Source: Rosa chinensis
Taxonomy: Eukaryota > Streptophyta > Magnoliopsida > Rosales > Rosaceae
NCBI RefSeq assembly: GCF_002994745.2
Contig: NC_037094.1
Location: forward strand, 15,248,501 to 15,312,500
Reading direction: 5' to 3'
Length of the DNA: 64,000 bases
Below are positions 35,841 through 49,110 of this stretch, piece by piece (position 1 is the first letter of the stretch; every line of letters begins with the position of its first letter). A program made the translations under genes and the position numbers. Below the pieces are notes generated by a model. It saw nothing but the letters and a program-made list of their open reading frames with translations. It ran no database searches and was not told the origin of the DNA.

Positions 35841-35891
35841 CTACATGAGCAATGGCTTAAGTGGGTATTTTCTATGTGTAGCTGCACCGAT
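35841..35891 (-). pseudogene. Last codons of the CYP71-type P450, split off by a CACTA element
   Basis: Minus-strand reading gives IGAATHRKYPLKPLLM and a stop at 35843-35841. This is the C-terminal tail expected for CYP71A-like P450s and continues directly from FDMTES at the other side of the CACTA element (49622). The two halves meet at an Ile codon; GAT (35889-35891) and AAT (49622-49624) are the slightly diverged 3-bp target duplication. Confidence 0.85.
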
Positions 35892-35965
35892 CACTACACC
35901 AAAAACGTTAACACACAACACTTTTTGCACAACGGAAAAAACAAAGTGTTGTGTGATGAAGAAAA

Positions 35966-38900
35966 CACTATGTCAATAACCTCATCAGACGACAGAGCTC
36001 AGACGACAGACATGTTGGTTTCTGTCGTCTGATATATTTTAACGACAGACAGTGTAAAAACTGTCGTCTGAATATCAACAATACCATACAAAGTTGGTCT
36101 TGAGAATTAAGTTTGTTTTCAAACAACAGTTATCTGTCGTCTCGTCAAAGGAGATAAATTGATTTCGTTTTAGGTCGTAGCTTCTTTTTTTTGTTTGTAT
36201 TCAGACGACAGATATATGTTGTGTCGTCAAAGGAGTAAATTGGCTTTGGATTTTTTTGTCCTGTTTTTTTTTTTGGCACAACGAGCAGTAGCTTAGTTTG
36301 GAACACTTAATGAGATTCTCTCCCCGACTTTATGAAAACTAAAACCTAAAGCGGTAGAGAGCAAACTTTTCCTTCGCAACGCTCTGACAAGACCCCCTTC
36401 CAACTGATGAAAATCCAAATTTCTTGCCAAATCGAAACACCCTAATCATAACTAAGAACCCAGATCGAAGAACCTCATACTCCGTCCATTCCCCATCTCT
36501 CTTCGACAGACGAAGAAATCCTCATTCCACATCTGAGTCTTTGTTTCAAACCTAAATCGCGAAATCATCCAAACCTCATTGCAAATTTCATGGGTCTCAA
36601 TCAGTAGCTCTTTATCTATGCTGGTAAGCCCTTAGATTCATTGTTCAGCTATTTAGGGTTTTTGTTGGATTGGGGATTTACAGGCTTGAAAATGAAATTT
36701 CCTTTGAATCTTGAATTTTTTTTTCTGGGTTTTAATCGAATTGGGGATGCGAGGTTATAAGTGTTAGGGTATTTGTTGAAGTTGAATGACAAATAGCATA
36801 ATGTTGTTGTTTCAGTACTGGCCTGGGTTAACTGGAAAGCATTTGCCAATCTGAATTGACAGTCATTGAATTCCGAAGGTAAAGCTCTGCTCTTTTTCTT
36901 CACTACTCCTTCACTTTCTCCAATTAAAGTTATAGAATTTGGTCTCTTTCTTGACATAATTGTAACCAAACCTAGAATTGTGATTGTATGTGGGCATTGA
37001 CCCAATCATAGTTTGAGTTCCATGTGGGCATTTGCTGTTTACTGTGTTATGTCATTTTCGAAATATGCTTTACATTTCTATTTTTCATCTTGGCTCTTAC
37101 ATTGGCTCTTATGTGGATTGCTCACCATCCAATGGTTGGACAGTAAAACAATTCTTAATGTTCGGCTATTCCCTATTGAAGTTTTGAAAAGTCAACTATG
37201 GGTTTGTGTATTTTGTATGAACTGTAAGTATTGGATTGTCATAATCATGTGAACTGCAAGTATTTTGTCTCAAAATCTGATGGTAGCCATTTCCATGTGG
37301 ACGTGTAAATTAGGGACCTTGTGGTTATGGTTTTTCACCTTTGCTATTGATCTGATGCTGGATACATAATGAAACTCTTAACACGTCTTATGATTTGCAG
37401 AGTTGAAAAATCAGTGACATTATGAATTAAACAAGTCTGGAAGTGGTGGAAACAAGTTGTGGTGTTTGAATTGGCTTTGACTTAAATCAATTTTTGGTGA
37501 GTTCCATGATCATTACAAGTTTGTTTTTTTTTTGTTTTTTTTTTTTTTTTTTTTTCATTTTTCCTGTGCTGGACTACAAATGAGCAATGTCGAATTATTA
37601 CATGGCTAGTATTAAGTATGAATTATATGATGATGTAAAACTAGAAAGATTTATACTATGTGAAATGCCCCTGTTATCGTATCGCTTGATGAAGTGCTAA
37701 ATGTACATGAAGTAGGTAATTGCTTTATTGTATTGCTTGATTTCAGATGTGCATAAATGTACATGTTTGTGTGCACTAGCTAGTTTATGTAGCATGATCC
37801 TAGCTAGGTCTAATGTTAATATTGTAATTGATACATTTGTTTCTCTATATAAGATGGATAAGTCATGGATGAAGGCTGATAGAAGATCACTACAGTTTCA
37901 GTTAGGACTTGAAGAATTTCTGAAATTTGCATCGGATAATGCAAGGGACATAAATAAAATATGTTGCCCTTGCTTGAAGTGCCATAACACTGATTTTGGT
38001 GGTATAGGGCTGATTAAGGACCATATATTTTTTAACGGTATTGATGTTAGTTATAAGCATCGGAAGTGGCATGGAGAACCATCTGCTTCTGCCTTGCATG
38101 CTCTTAGAGGGGATTCTGAAACAGTCGAAATGAATCCTGATTTAGGCATACAAGCAGAAGCTGTAGGGTTAGAGGGTAGTGAGGATGAGGAGATTTCGGA
38201 AGACTCGAACGAGTTTATGCAGTTTGTAGAAGATGGAGATAAGCCTCTATATCCTGGTTGTACCAAGACAACCAAGTTGAATGGTTTGATACAAACATTC
38301 AATCTGAAAGCAAAGCACGGCATGACTGATGCGTGCTATTCAGATATGTTAATTATGATTGGCCTCTTGCTTCCAGAAGGAAATGACTTACCAGGGTCTA
38401 CTTATGAGGCTAAAAGAACACTTTCCGCATTGGGGATGGGGTATGAAAAGATTCATGCTTGTCCAAATGACTGCATCTTGTACAGATTGCACCATGCTGA
38501 TGCGATCAGTTGTCCAACTTGTGGTGAATCAAGGTGGAAACTTGGAAAGGACAAATCTGAGAAAGAAGGGGTTCCGGGGAAGGTATTGTGGTACTTCCCT
38601 CCGATCCCAAGGTTCAAACGGATGTTCCAATCGACAGTGTCAGCTAAGGAGCTAACTTGGCATGCCAATGATCGAAAGAAAGATGGAATGATGAGGCATC
38701 CAGCCGATTCCCCAACTTGGAAAATGATTGACACAAAATGGCCAGACTTTGGTCTAGAAAGTAGGAACCTTAGATTAGCGCTTTCATCAGACGGGTTTAA
38801 TCCACATAGTTCTCTAAGTAGCAAATACTCATGTTGGCCTGTTATACTTATCACCTATAACCTTCCTCCATGGTTATGCATGAAGAGGAAGTACATGATG

Positions 38901-41900
38901 TTGACTATGTTAATTTCTGGACCCAAACAACCCGGAAATGACATTGACGTCTATCTACAGCCATTAGTGGATGATTTGAAAGTGTTGTGGGATGGGGTTG
39001 AGAGAGTATATGATGCTGTAAGAGGAGAGTATTTTAAACTGAAGGCGATACTATTATGGACAATTAACGATTTTCCCGCGTATGGGAATTTATCGGGAAG
39101 CATTGTGAAAGGATACAATGCTTGTCTAATATGTGTTGATCAGACAAGACCCTATAGGTTGAAGCACTCTAAAAAAATGGCATTCATGAGGCATCGACGA
39201 TGGCTGCCACGACATCATCCTTATAGAAAGCAAGCTGCTTCCTTCGACAACACCATAGAGGAGGGTGAAGCTCCTACACCATTAACTACATCAACAGCTG
39301 CCTCTCCCAAGAAGGGTCGAACTACCAAAAAGGCTGCCTCTCCCCAGAAGGGTCGGACTACCAAAAAGGCTACCTCCCCCAAGAAGTCTCGGACTAGCAT
39401 GACTATAACTGCTAAGTCCAACGGGGTTGTGTCATCAACCAAGTCAACGAACAAGTCTGTTTCCAGTAAGACTAAGAAGTCTGAGGAGGATGATGATGAA
39501 AACAGAACTGGTGGATTGAAGTTGCTGAAGCGAGGAATGGTTACGATGAGCCGCATTACAAACAGGCTTATCCGAGGAAAGAGGCTCACTGTGAAGTTTA
39601 ATGAAAAAGGAGAACCTGTTGGTAAGGCTGCAAAAGAAATGCAGTCTTACATTGGGGTGTTGGCACGTACGAAGATCCCTATCTCAATAAATGATTGGAG
39701 AGAAGTGGATCTAGATGAAAAGGAAAAGATATGGGAATCTATAAAGGTACTTACTGACCATATTTCAGCTTGATTAGTTTATATATATTCTACATGTTAA
39801 TTAGCTTTGCATTACAGTAGCTTAGTTTATTGTACATGTATGTAGGATGCATTTGTGGTGCCTAAAGAGCTTAAAAAAATGGTGATTTCATCTGCTGCAA
39901 CTAAATGGAGAGAGTTCAAGAGCAAGTTAACAAACATGTACATCATCCCTTATATGGATGAACCAGAACTGTTAGAAAATCCTCCAGATGATTACCGAAG
40001 CATAACGAAAGATACTTGGCACCAGTTTGTTGCTGATAGGCTTTCAGCTACCTTCCAGGTTACTTATTTGATAAAATTTGTTGTCTTTTTTGGTTTCAGA
40101 AGGTGCTCTCTCTATGAATATTCATTGCAGTTTCTAATTTACTTATGTTATGGTTTGCAGGAAATACGTGAAGCCCAAATTGCAAAGCGAAAGGAGAATA
40201 AATATCCTCATCGTATGTCACGCAAAGGTTATGCAAATTTAATGGAAGAACTGGTTAGTTTTATATTTAGACGAGTCAACATATTCTGAGGTGATATGTA
40301 CAGAATATTAACTAATTCATTGTGTTTTCATTTGTCAAAGTCTGAAAGTGTCCCTTTACAAGAACTTGATAGAGCAACAATGTGGATTAAGGCTCGGCAA
40401 GATAGGAATGGCAACTTCAAACAACCTGAGGTAGAGAAGAAAGCCGAAAAAATTGTAAGTATGGACATCAAGTTCATATTAATTTATATATGCATGGATG
40501 TAATGCTATCGCAGCATTTAACGCGGATATTTTGAATCAGGAACATTTAAGGAAAAGGGAGGCTGAAGGGGAAATTGCCACATCTGGGTCTGATGATGTG
40601 CTCACTCTTGCATTGGGGAATCCGGAGCATAGAGGTAGGGTTAGAGGTGTTGGTGGCAATGTCAAGCCCGATTTATATTTCAACTTGCCAAAACGGCAAA
40701 AGATGACTTTTGAACAGAGGACTAGGTTATCGCTGAAGAAGATACTAGAGGAGGAGAAGGAAGTTTTGTTAGCTAAGGAAAGAACTGCATGGGAGGAGGA
40801 GAGGGATACAAAACTTGCTGAGGAGAGAGCTTATTGGACTGAGAGGATTGCAAAGCTAGAAGCGAAGGTCGATGGGAAGGAGCTGCCTGTTGAGTCCCCC
40901 AAACCTGTCACAGCAGTTAATGAGCTTGGTTCAGGACAAGGGAGTTGTTCTCGCCATGGGGAGAAGGCTGCGGAGAAGGCTGCACATGATAATATTGAAG
41001 CTGAGGTGAAGGGTGTGAAGAAGAAGTTGGTTTTAAGAGATGAAGTGAGCATCGAGGTTGAAGAGGAAATTGTGCAGCCCAGTGATGAGAGGGTACGGTT
41101 AAACCCGATATTAGAAGAGGAGGTTAGAGAAGATGTCATTGTACTAGAGGCACCAGTACATGGTGAAGAGGTAAATATCGTGCTTGCCTAAATACTTGAA
41201 CTTTGTAGGTATGCTGATATGGATTTTTGGATATAGAACTGTATGGATTTAATTTGTTTCATGTATAGGAACAATTAGGTGAGACCAAGTATAAACTGGC
41301 CATTGACACGGTGGAAAACATTGTGGCTATTGGAACTGTCATCAGTATCGACCTTGAGACCAAACAGCAAACAATCCATGGTGTTCCACTTGGAGAGGAG
41401 AATTTGCGTGTCTCTATCACAGAAACTGTTGTTCCTGAAGCTTTGCTGCCATTTCCCATAAAAGATGAGATAGTGAAGGTCAAGGATGCCATTGGGACTT
41501 GTGTCGCTTGGCCGAGGAACCTTGTTATTGCCCCTGCACCTGGTGGGAAGGTAACTCAATTTCTTTGTGTTTACTTCTGCATATGTGATTATGGAATATA
41601 ATCTAACTTCATTTTTACAACATTAGAAAAAACCAAAGCGTAAAATTCCTAATAGGCCACAGAAAGATATGTTTGATGATAAGGAAGACTTGCAAATCCT
41701 GCCATCGAATCTCCCTGCACCTTTAAAGGACTTATGCATTTGGGCAAACATTGGATTGCGGAATGGGGCAACCATCCACGCCACTTTTGGACCAGAACTT
41801 TTTGGTCATCCACATAAAGCCTTTGTCTTTAGAAAGGACATCTATGCTATGACACACTTATTGGAAATTTCAGGCAGCTGCATTGTTTTTTACATGAGGT

Positions 41901-44088
41901 AATGCAACACGTTAAAGTTTCCTATAATTTGTTAGGTTTTGTGATTTTTCATTTCTGAAATCAATTGAAATGTTGTGAAATGTCGATGTAGCTACCTTCA
42001 AGGTGTGTTGAAGAAGGCTAAGATGAATGACATGGTCGCTTTTGTCGACCCTGCTCACACGGGTGCAAGTGGTTGTGGAAATCCAACCGAACGAGCTCGC
42101 TTAGTATCAAATCGGTTCATAAATGGGAAGTCTGGGCAAATTTATTTGGTCCCATATAATTCAGGGTGTGTAAACTGAATTACTATGCAGTATGTTGTGT
42201 TATATTACGTTTTGGTGAATGCTTTATATAAACTAGTTTAAACTTATAATGAGTTTTGTTTATTGCATATAGTGGTCATTGGACATTGTCTGCTGTGAAT
42301 CCAGCTGAAGAAACCATTCACTTCATGGATCCGTTAAAGAGGCGACTCATCGCTGGTGAATGGAAAACAATTCTGGACAAGTGAGTTGACTGATTTTTCA
42401 CTGTATAAGTCGATAACTAGGAGTTGTTTGTGCATTATATATGCTGATGGTCTGCTATTGATTTGCAAGCTCCATTAAAATCTACAATGCACAGAAGAAT
42501 AAGAAAGGGAAGAAAACCATTCAATGGAAAAATCTTGCTGTAAGTTAATTGCGTTTTTTGGGTCTTATCACCTAAGGTTTTATACTCTTAAGTGCTTCTG
42601 ATATGGTACGGTGTTTTTTTTTCAGGGCATTCCGGAGCAGAAAGATAGTAAGACTTGTGGGTATTGGATCATGCGCTACATGAAGGAGATAGTGGAAGAT
42701 AAGAATTTGGAGTTTGCAGCTAAAGTATGTGTTTTTGATACCATAACAGATTGTATTTCATGGTGTTCAGTATGACTTTTTCATCATTGGGATATATGAT
42801 AGTGATTTGATTTGGGTCTTGGTTTTGTTTTTGTTTTTTGCAGTGGGAAAGAAGGACAAATCTGGTTTACACTGAAAAGGACATTGATCAAGTTCGGGCA
42901 GAATGGGCGAAGCATGTTATCATGTTTCCAGATATGTAGTGTGCGTGCTAGGAGGTTTGTCGTACATGAATAGTTAGGGTCTGTTTTTGTGCATATTGAC
43001 ATCAGCTTGCCTATATAGCTAGATATTGGAGGGTTTTTGCCTAACCAAATGATCAACTTTTGCTATTATCGATCATTTTAACCTTAGCAGCTGATTAGTC
43101 ACTTTTAGCCTCCATGGATTTTAATCTGTTGATTATTTTCAACAGTTGATGTACATTGGTGGAATATGGAAATGGTAGTACATGATTTGCAGTGGATATG
43201 TTAGTGATTTCCAGATATTTGATGAATATATGGTACCATTTTCTAAATGAATGGTATTGGTATATACTGTGGTTTATGTTTATTTCCAGGTTCTGGTATG
43301 GCACATTGAAGCCAACTTTTGTGGTTTTAAACCAAATCACACAATATAAAAATGTGGAACAATTGAACGTCCAACAACAGAATTCAGGCAAAATGCTGTT
43401 GTCTGAAACAAGAAGATTCAACAGACAAAAATAAATTTCTATAGTCTTAGTCTCATTCCCACGACAGAATATTGTGATGTATGATACTTTCTCACAACAG
43501 ACGTAACAATGAAACATCAACTATCTCCATATTCAGACGACATATAAATGTCTTTTTAAACAATATCAAACAATAGAATGTTATCAACAACTGTGGTTTG
43601 AAAGGAGTACACACATCAGAAATAACAAAGAGATTTCAAGCATCCACACAATCAGAGGACAATTAAAAGTCCTTTTAGAATAAGAGACACAATAGATAAA
43701 TGAAAGAAAATGTTGTGTCAATGAAGTTCACACAACAGATTTTGAAAATAAACTTCTAAATTCTACACATTCAGTAGACACTTTATTGTTGTCTCATATT
43801 TTTTAAGACAATAAAAAATTATTAAAGTCTGTTGCTAAAGTTAAACAACAACAACATTTGACTGTCGTCTGATATCATATTTAACCACATATACTACCAT
43901 TTTGTGTATATCTTAGCTACATTCAGACGACAGATATATTTTTGGTGACTGTCGTCTGAGTCATCTTCTGACGTCGGGCATTGACTGTCGTCTGAACACC
44001 AATCAGATATCAGCTTAATAGACGACAAATTTTCTTCATATCAGACGACAGTCAAAGTCTGTCGTCTGATGGGTTTGTTGGCATAGTG
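35966..44088 (+). mobile_element. Inner CACTA element, coding for a transposase-protease fusion
   Basis: CACTATGTCAATAACC at the left matches the inverse of GGTTTGTTGGCATAGTG at the right, and AAA flanks both ends (35963-35965 and 44089-44091), the 3-bp duplication of CACTA elements. The subterminal repeat CAGACGACAG occurs many times near the left end and, inverted or direct, near the right end (43860-44075). This differs from the repeat motif of the outer element, so the two are separate families. It landed in the left subterminal zone of the outer element. Confidence 0.92.
37854..42939 (+). CDS. TNP2 transposase N-half fused to an En/Spm region and Ulp1-like protease
   Basis: Twelve exons join in frame: 37854-39746, 39846-40058, 40161-40253, 40341-40454, 40541-41170, 41269-41550, 41627-41898, 41992-42165, 42273-42380, 42480-42540, 42626-42724 and 42844-42939. 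They give 1,344 codons plus stop. The start MDKSWM is the usual beginning of the transposase-associated domain (CPCLKC, W-HGE). A TNP2/Transposase_21 region follows (ALSSDGFNP; SSKYSCWPV; GNLSGS) up to about residue 460, where it stops before the family's second half. Next come SPKKGRTTKKA repeats, the En/Spm-associated Ptta-like region, a coiled coil (about residues 818-870), and a C48-type peptidase with His1226, Asp1243, Gln1285 and Cys1291. The transposase part lacks the C-terminal catalytic portion. The frame may be open because the deletion is recent or because the fusion product is used. Confidence 0.82.
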
Positions 44089-44784
44089 AAAGTTAATCAC
44101 ACAACATGTTTAGTAAACTTGCGTTGTATAAGGTGGTTAAAATTCTGAAGTTTTTGTTTAGAAAGTCATTGCACAACGGTTACAAGAATAATCTGTTGTG
44201 TGAATCAAAAAAAAATTTGCGGCAGATTTCCCTCCTAGATGGACTCAAATTTGGCTCCAAATTGTACAACAGTTTAGTTATTTGTGTTGTAGGAGTATAC
44301 TTGCAAATCATCATACAATGATTTTTAATGTGCCGTTGTGCAAGTAAGTGGAAGAATTTGGAGAAGTCTCCAAAATGACATTCATTCCCCCTCAAAACAA
44401 GCAAATTTGGCTTCAATGGTTTGTCATGCTTGCAACTTCCTACAACATAATGAACTATTTCTGTTGTGTGAATCAGAAATGCCTAACGTGAGCGCCAAAA
44501 CTGGCATTTTAATTGCACAAGCGGGAAATTTTCATCTTTTGTTCCCTCAGCTATGTAGCAATTCAGACAACGTAAATGTATCTATACGTTGTCTGAGTAA
44601 CTTAAAAAAAAAAAAAAAAAGCTATTGCTTAATGCCTTAGACAACTGAGGGAACATTTAAACAAAGTTGCTTGGCTATTTTTCATAACCTCTCGATCTCT
44701 TCTCTCAGGACGCCCAACACTCACAGCTCTCCATCTCTCTCGCGAAATCTCTGTCCTCCTCATCGTTGAACTCTCACGTTGTAA

Positions 44785-44785
<1 letters not shown>

Positions 44786-44843
<58 letters not shown>
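44786..44843. repeat. (CT)n microsatellite
   Basis: An uninterrupted CT run of nearly 60 bp inside the outer CACTA element. It sits in a CT-rich stretch that resembles a captured 5' leader. Confidence 0.9.
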
Positions 44844-44845
<2 letters not shown>

Positions 44846-46972
44846 AGATTGCTCCTCTCCCTATCTCACTCTTAGTCTTCTCTCGCTCACTTCTTCATCC
44901 AACTCTCTTCTTTACCCAGAAATCATAGTCTTCCTCTCTCTTTCATTCTGAAATCCCAAATAGGGAAACCTCAATCTTAGATTCCCCGAAATCAACCAAA
45001 TCTCTATTGGTCGAACCCTCAATGTGAAACCCAAATTTCATTGACCTAACTCTCGTCTCCACAATTAGCCGGATTTACACCGCACAGCCATGGGCCAGGA
45101 ACTTGATGAAGAACAAGCAGCGCCGCTGGTCATCCTCCGATGGCAAGATTTGGGCGAGTTGCCAGAAAAAACGAGCTGATTATTAAGGCTTCCGAAAAGG
45201 CGAGAACGGGGGGTGGAAGATGGTTTGCAGAAGATTGCTCAAGAACAGCGGTGAATCTAGGGTTTTGTAGAAGAATACCCGATATCCATTGCTAGTTCCA
45301 GGTGAACTCTCTGCGAGATTGCACAATTTCAAGAACTCCCATTGCTTATTTATGGGTATGATTCTTTTTCATGTTCTTCCTAGCGATAATTGGCAATTTT
45401 TGTTCTTTTTCAATTTCGTCAAATCTCTTGGTTTGATAAGCCTTAGTAATCTAATTTCTGTTTTACGAATCTCATCGATATAGATCTATTTTTCTACACT
45501 TGGTGGAAACAAAAAGGTCAAGAATTTAAGTAGAATATACAGCAAGGCTTCTTGACAAATAACAATGGCAACTTTGTTGTTCAAGATGCATGTGATGTAA
45601 TATGGCAGAGTTTTTAACTGATGCATGTGATGTAATATGGCAGTTCCAATACATTGAATATTGGAACTGGGTTAACGAGATGATTACTTTGTGGCAATTT
45701 GATCTTTGATTGTTGAGAAGAAAAAGGTGATTACTTTGTGGAAGTTGATGTGTGTGTGAAAATGGGGAGGTAAGTTATTCTGTTACTTAGGTTGGACTTG
45801 CAAGGATAGGTGTTTATTATATGTCAGAATGGTCACTCAATTCAGCAATTTTTTACATGCCAATGAGCAGAATTAAAAAGTTTCTTTGGCTTCTGTAGAA
45901 AATAGGGAAGGGTAGGAGACTTGGAAATGGAGGATTTCAAACATTTTTACCTAAACACTTGGTGATTTAATTCTGCTCCGCTGTTCAAGCCATTGTTTTG
46001 CATATATCAACAGAGGGAAAAGGGTTTTTCTTAATGTTATTTGATTTGAAATTTTTTTTTTGAATTATAAAACACAATTATGACATGATTACTGTCATGT
46101 CAAAAGGGTGAACTCATTGTTAAGGTGGTTGAATTTCCATAGAGACAGCTCTACGATACTCAATATGTAGACCCATAATATTATTTTCGTTTGGTGCAGA
46201 ACGTCTTCAGTTTTGCTTTTGGGCCTAGAGTTAATTCAATTAAAATGATATCTTCTTCTGTATTAGAATGTTTCATAATAATCACTTTGATTTGTGTTTT
46301 GTCTAGAATCTCTTCTTTCTTGCTTCTGGGGCCTTCTTATTTGTTGATCTCGGTGAGTTGTTTGTGTTTTATTTTCTATTGAGAATGGTATTTTTTTGTT
46401 TTGATTATGCTAAATTCAGGTCTAATCAATTATTTTTTATATTTTGTTTCTGGTTTTGCTATTCATTCTCTTTCTGCTACTGTTGCTGCTATTCGATTTG
46501 TTGTTCCCCCTGCATGCATAAATTGGCTCTTCCTTGCCTATTTCGGCGAGTTGCTTTTTATGTTGTCTGTTTTTTTTTCTTGGTCTTCATATTTTTGGTT
46601 TGAATCCTTTTGAGTTTGCTTATTTGCATGAGGAGTTTGTGTTATATGCATATGGTGTATATTTGAGCCGAGAATAAATTAGTCAGTTGATGCATATGGT
46701 GCAGAAATCTCAAGCTGCAGAATGTCTATTTGAAATTGCAGAATGGTTGAATCATTCATAGCAAAGTCATTGAAAAGCTATATATTTCTTGGTCTAAAGG
46801 TAGCTAGATGTCTATAAATGAGTTACTGGAAAAAACAATATTGGAATTTCTTTTGCTTCCTGATGCTGTCATTTTGTATTATGTTCATAATGTTTTTCAT
46901 TTCTCATCTTTTTTTGCTAAGAAATTCTAATTACCTATGTGATTTGTTTTATGACTTTGCAGCATTGTTCTT
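44844..46972. other. Interior of the outer CACTA element, no clear gene
   Basis: T-rich, intron-like DNA lies ahead of the TRIP13 fragment. A short frame near 45090 (MGQELDEEQAAPLVILRW) may be part of another captured leader or exon but is not recognisable. Confidence 0.35.
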
Positions 46973-47468
46973 TTACATGGAACTCCAGGGACTAGAAAAA
47001 CCGCTTTATGTAAAGCATTAGCTCAAAAACTATCCATCTGATTTAACTCCAGGTTCGTGGATGTATCACTTTTCTCTCCATTAAGTCATGTGTTTGTATA
47101 TTTGTAGAATGCCCGACTCATGGTTTTATGATTTACAGATACCTACAGTCCCAATTGCTTCAAATTAATGCACATTCTCTATTCAGCAAATGATACTCTG
47201 ACAATGGCAAGTTGGTATGTAGTCGACACTATCACTAAATATGACTACTCTTTGTAAACTAAAGTTGGATTTGGACCATGTGATCTTTGTAAACCAATCT
47301 GATAGTGATCTGATAGTTGTTTTGATTGGTGAAATTTACTGTTACTATGATTTTGTTTTTTCATCTGGCTTGACTATAAATGTATGATGATATGCAGATG
47401 AAGTTGAAAGTCTCGCTGCTGTTAAAAAATTTGCTTGATCGAGTTTGGAACCTTCAGATTCTATTCAG
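46973..47468 (+). pseudogene. PCH2/TRIP13 AAA-ATPase gene fragment captured by CACTA
   Basis: Three exon-like blocks with their splice sites are preserved. At 46973-47052 the block reads VLLHGTPGTRKTALCKALAQ, matching the Walker A region of PCH2/TRIP13, with Arg in place of the Gly in GTGKT. At 47139-47214 it reads INAHSLFSK followed by a stop. At 47398-47468 it reads DEVESLAA, the Walker B segment, followed by a stop and LEPSDSIQ. Stops, one of them fitting a C-to-T change in an Arg codon, make it non-functional. One exon between the second and third blocks is missing. PCH2/TRIP13 remodels HORMA-domain proteins in meiosis; this copy is only a piece of it carried between the ends of a transposon. 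Confidence 0.85.
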
Positions 47469-49110
47469 GTACCATGCTCTCCCCTTTTCCTTTTGCAGGC
47501 TATTTTCTAAGCTTTTTCATCAGATGTAATACAAAAGATCAAAATTAACATTTTGCATTCAGTTGAGGGTCAAGTTCATATATTCAAGCTTTTCCTAATT
47601 CCCTTCAACCATGGCATGTGCCCACAAGCCCTTGACTTGGAGTTACAGGACAGTAGTAAACTAGTAATGGTAGGTATCATAATGAACATAAAGTAGAGGA
47701 GTAGTAATGAGATAGATCCCTAAGGATTCATAGAGTCCTTCCAAACTGTACCATTGAAAATAAGATGAGACAAAAAGAACAAATATAGCACTATCAAAAC
47801 TGAGATTTGAGGATGGCATTGTCAAGCTATAATTCATGTTATTTCTTATCCTTCATTTGGTTTGGAAGACCTCCATCAATACTATGTTGTCCCTCACCTT
47901 TGGTTACATTCACCAAATTGTATAAAGTGGTGAATGAGGCCGACAGATGTATGAGTTTAATTTTTGTTGCTAGAATGAGGCAAGATTAATTAGACTACAG
48001 AATACCATTTTGATTAAAGAAGCAACTGAATGTGCAGATGGACAGAAAATATGCAATAATGTCATTGTATAAATTTCATTCTTTAGAGTATTGTTTTTGG
48101 CCATTTAGCTTTCTTTCTTATTTTGTTCAGGAAATTACTAAGGCCCTTTATGTAGTTATCTTGCTTCGATTTTTTTTTTCTCTCCCTAATTGACCAGCTT
48201 GACTTACTAAACCTAATGCTGACTATAATACTAAACAATATCCGTTTCACCGGACTGAGATTATAGATGAATAGAGGAGAAGAGAGATGCAGGTATTACC
48301 TATGGATTACTGATGTAGAGATTAGTTATCAGCTTTATCTGATTCGGAGAATTTCTGGTGGTAGTATATATCAATTAGTTATCAGCTTTACGAATCATAT
48401 CGAATCTCATCGATATACTCATGCATTTCACTTTTGTTTCATACATAAATGATCACTATATCGATTCGAAGTTTGTAATTAAGTAACATTGGTTGGTATA
48501 TATTAGCATGTATCAATCAAATCATATTAAGAGTGTAGCAAATGACTAATATACAGCTCAGAGATGTATATGACTTCTATTTGGACAACTTGACTTGCAA
48601 CTTTCAATATTTAAATCATAAGCATAACAATTGGATATATGCACTTTTGGATGGCATGCAGAAGGTTGTGTTCAGATGGATAGAGAGTAATTTCAACTTT
48701 CTGAAGCTTATTTGTTTGTATATAGGTTCTGGACTGGCTTTTTTGGCTGAGGTGTCTTTGGTTGGACATTTGGACAGAAATTGCAAACCACTCGCTTCAA
48801 CTTTAAAGGTTTGACACCATGGCTGCACAGATTAAGTTCCTGGAATAGTGGGAAGACAAGAGTTTGTATCAATATGTTGGCTATTGAAACCAAGTTCCTG
48901 CACAAACTCTATATGTGGCATGTTTTACGTAGTTGTATCAGCTTTTGGGAAATGCTTTTAACATTAAGAGATATATGGAATAGGTTTGATTACTCATTTG
49001 AGCATTTGCAATGTGTTTTCTTTCCAATCGATCAACGATCTAGACGTACCATTATTTACGTAATAATGGAGCATTAATTTTGCCTAATTCTGATCACACA
49101 ATGATCAGGT
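47469..49110. other. Interior of the outer CACTA element
   Basis: No further coding similarity was recognised. The stretch may contain degenerate introns of the captured gene. From about 49170 the subterminal repeats of the right end begin. Confidence 0.35.

Noticed and set aside
37728..37853. Longer N-terminus of the CACTA fusion protein starting at 37728
   Set aside because: The family starts at MDKSWM, and the extra codons resemble intron sequence.
35892..44088. A single CACTA element from 35892 to 44088
   Set aside because: The ends do not pair: CACTACACC pairs with GGTGTAGTG at 49621, and CACTATG at 35966 pairs with CATAGTG at 44088, each with its own flanking triplet.
44766..44951. 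Frame rich in Leu-Ser repeats
   Set aside because: It is a translated (CT)n microsatellite.
46973..47468. A functional TRIP13 gene
   Set aside because: Stops, a changed Walker A glycine and missing exons rule it out.
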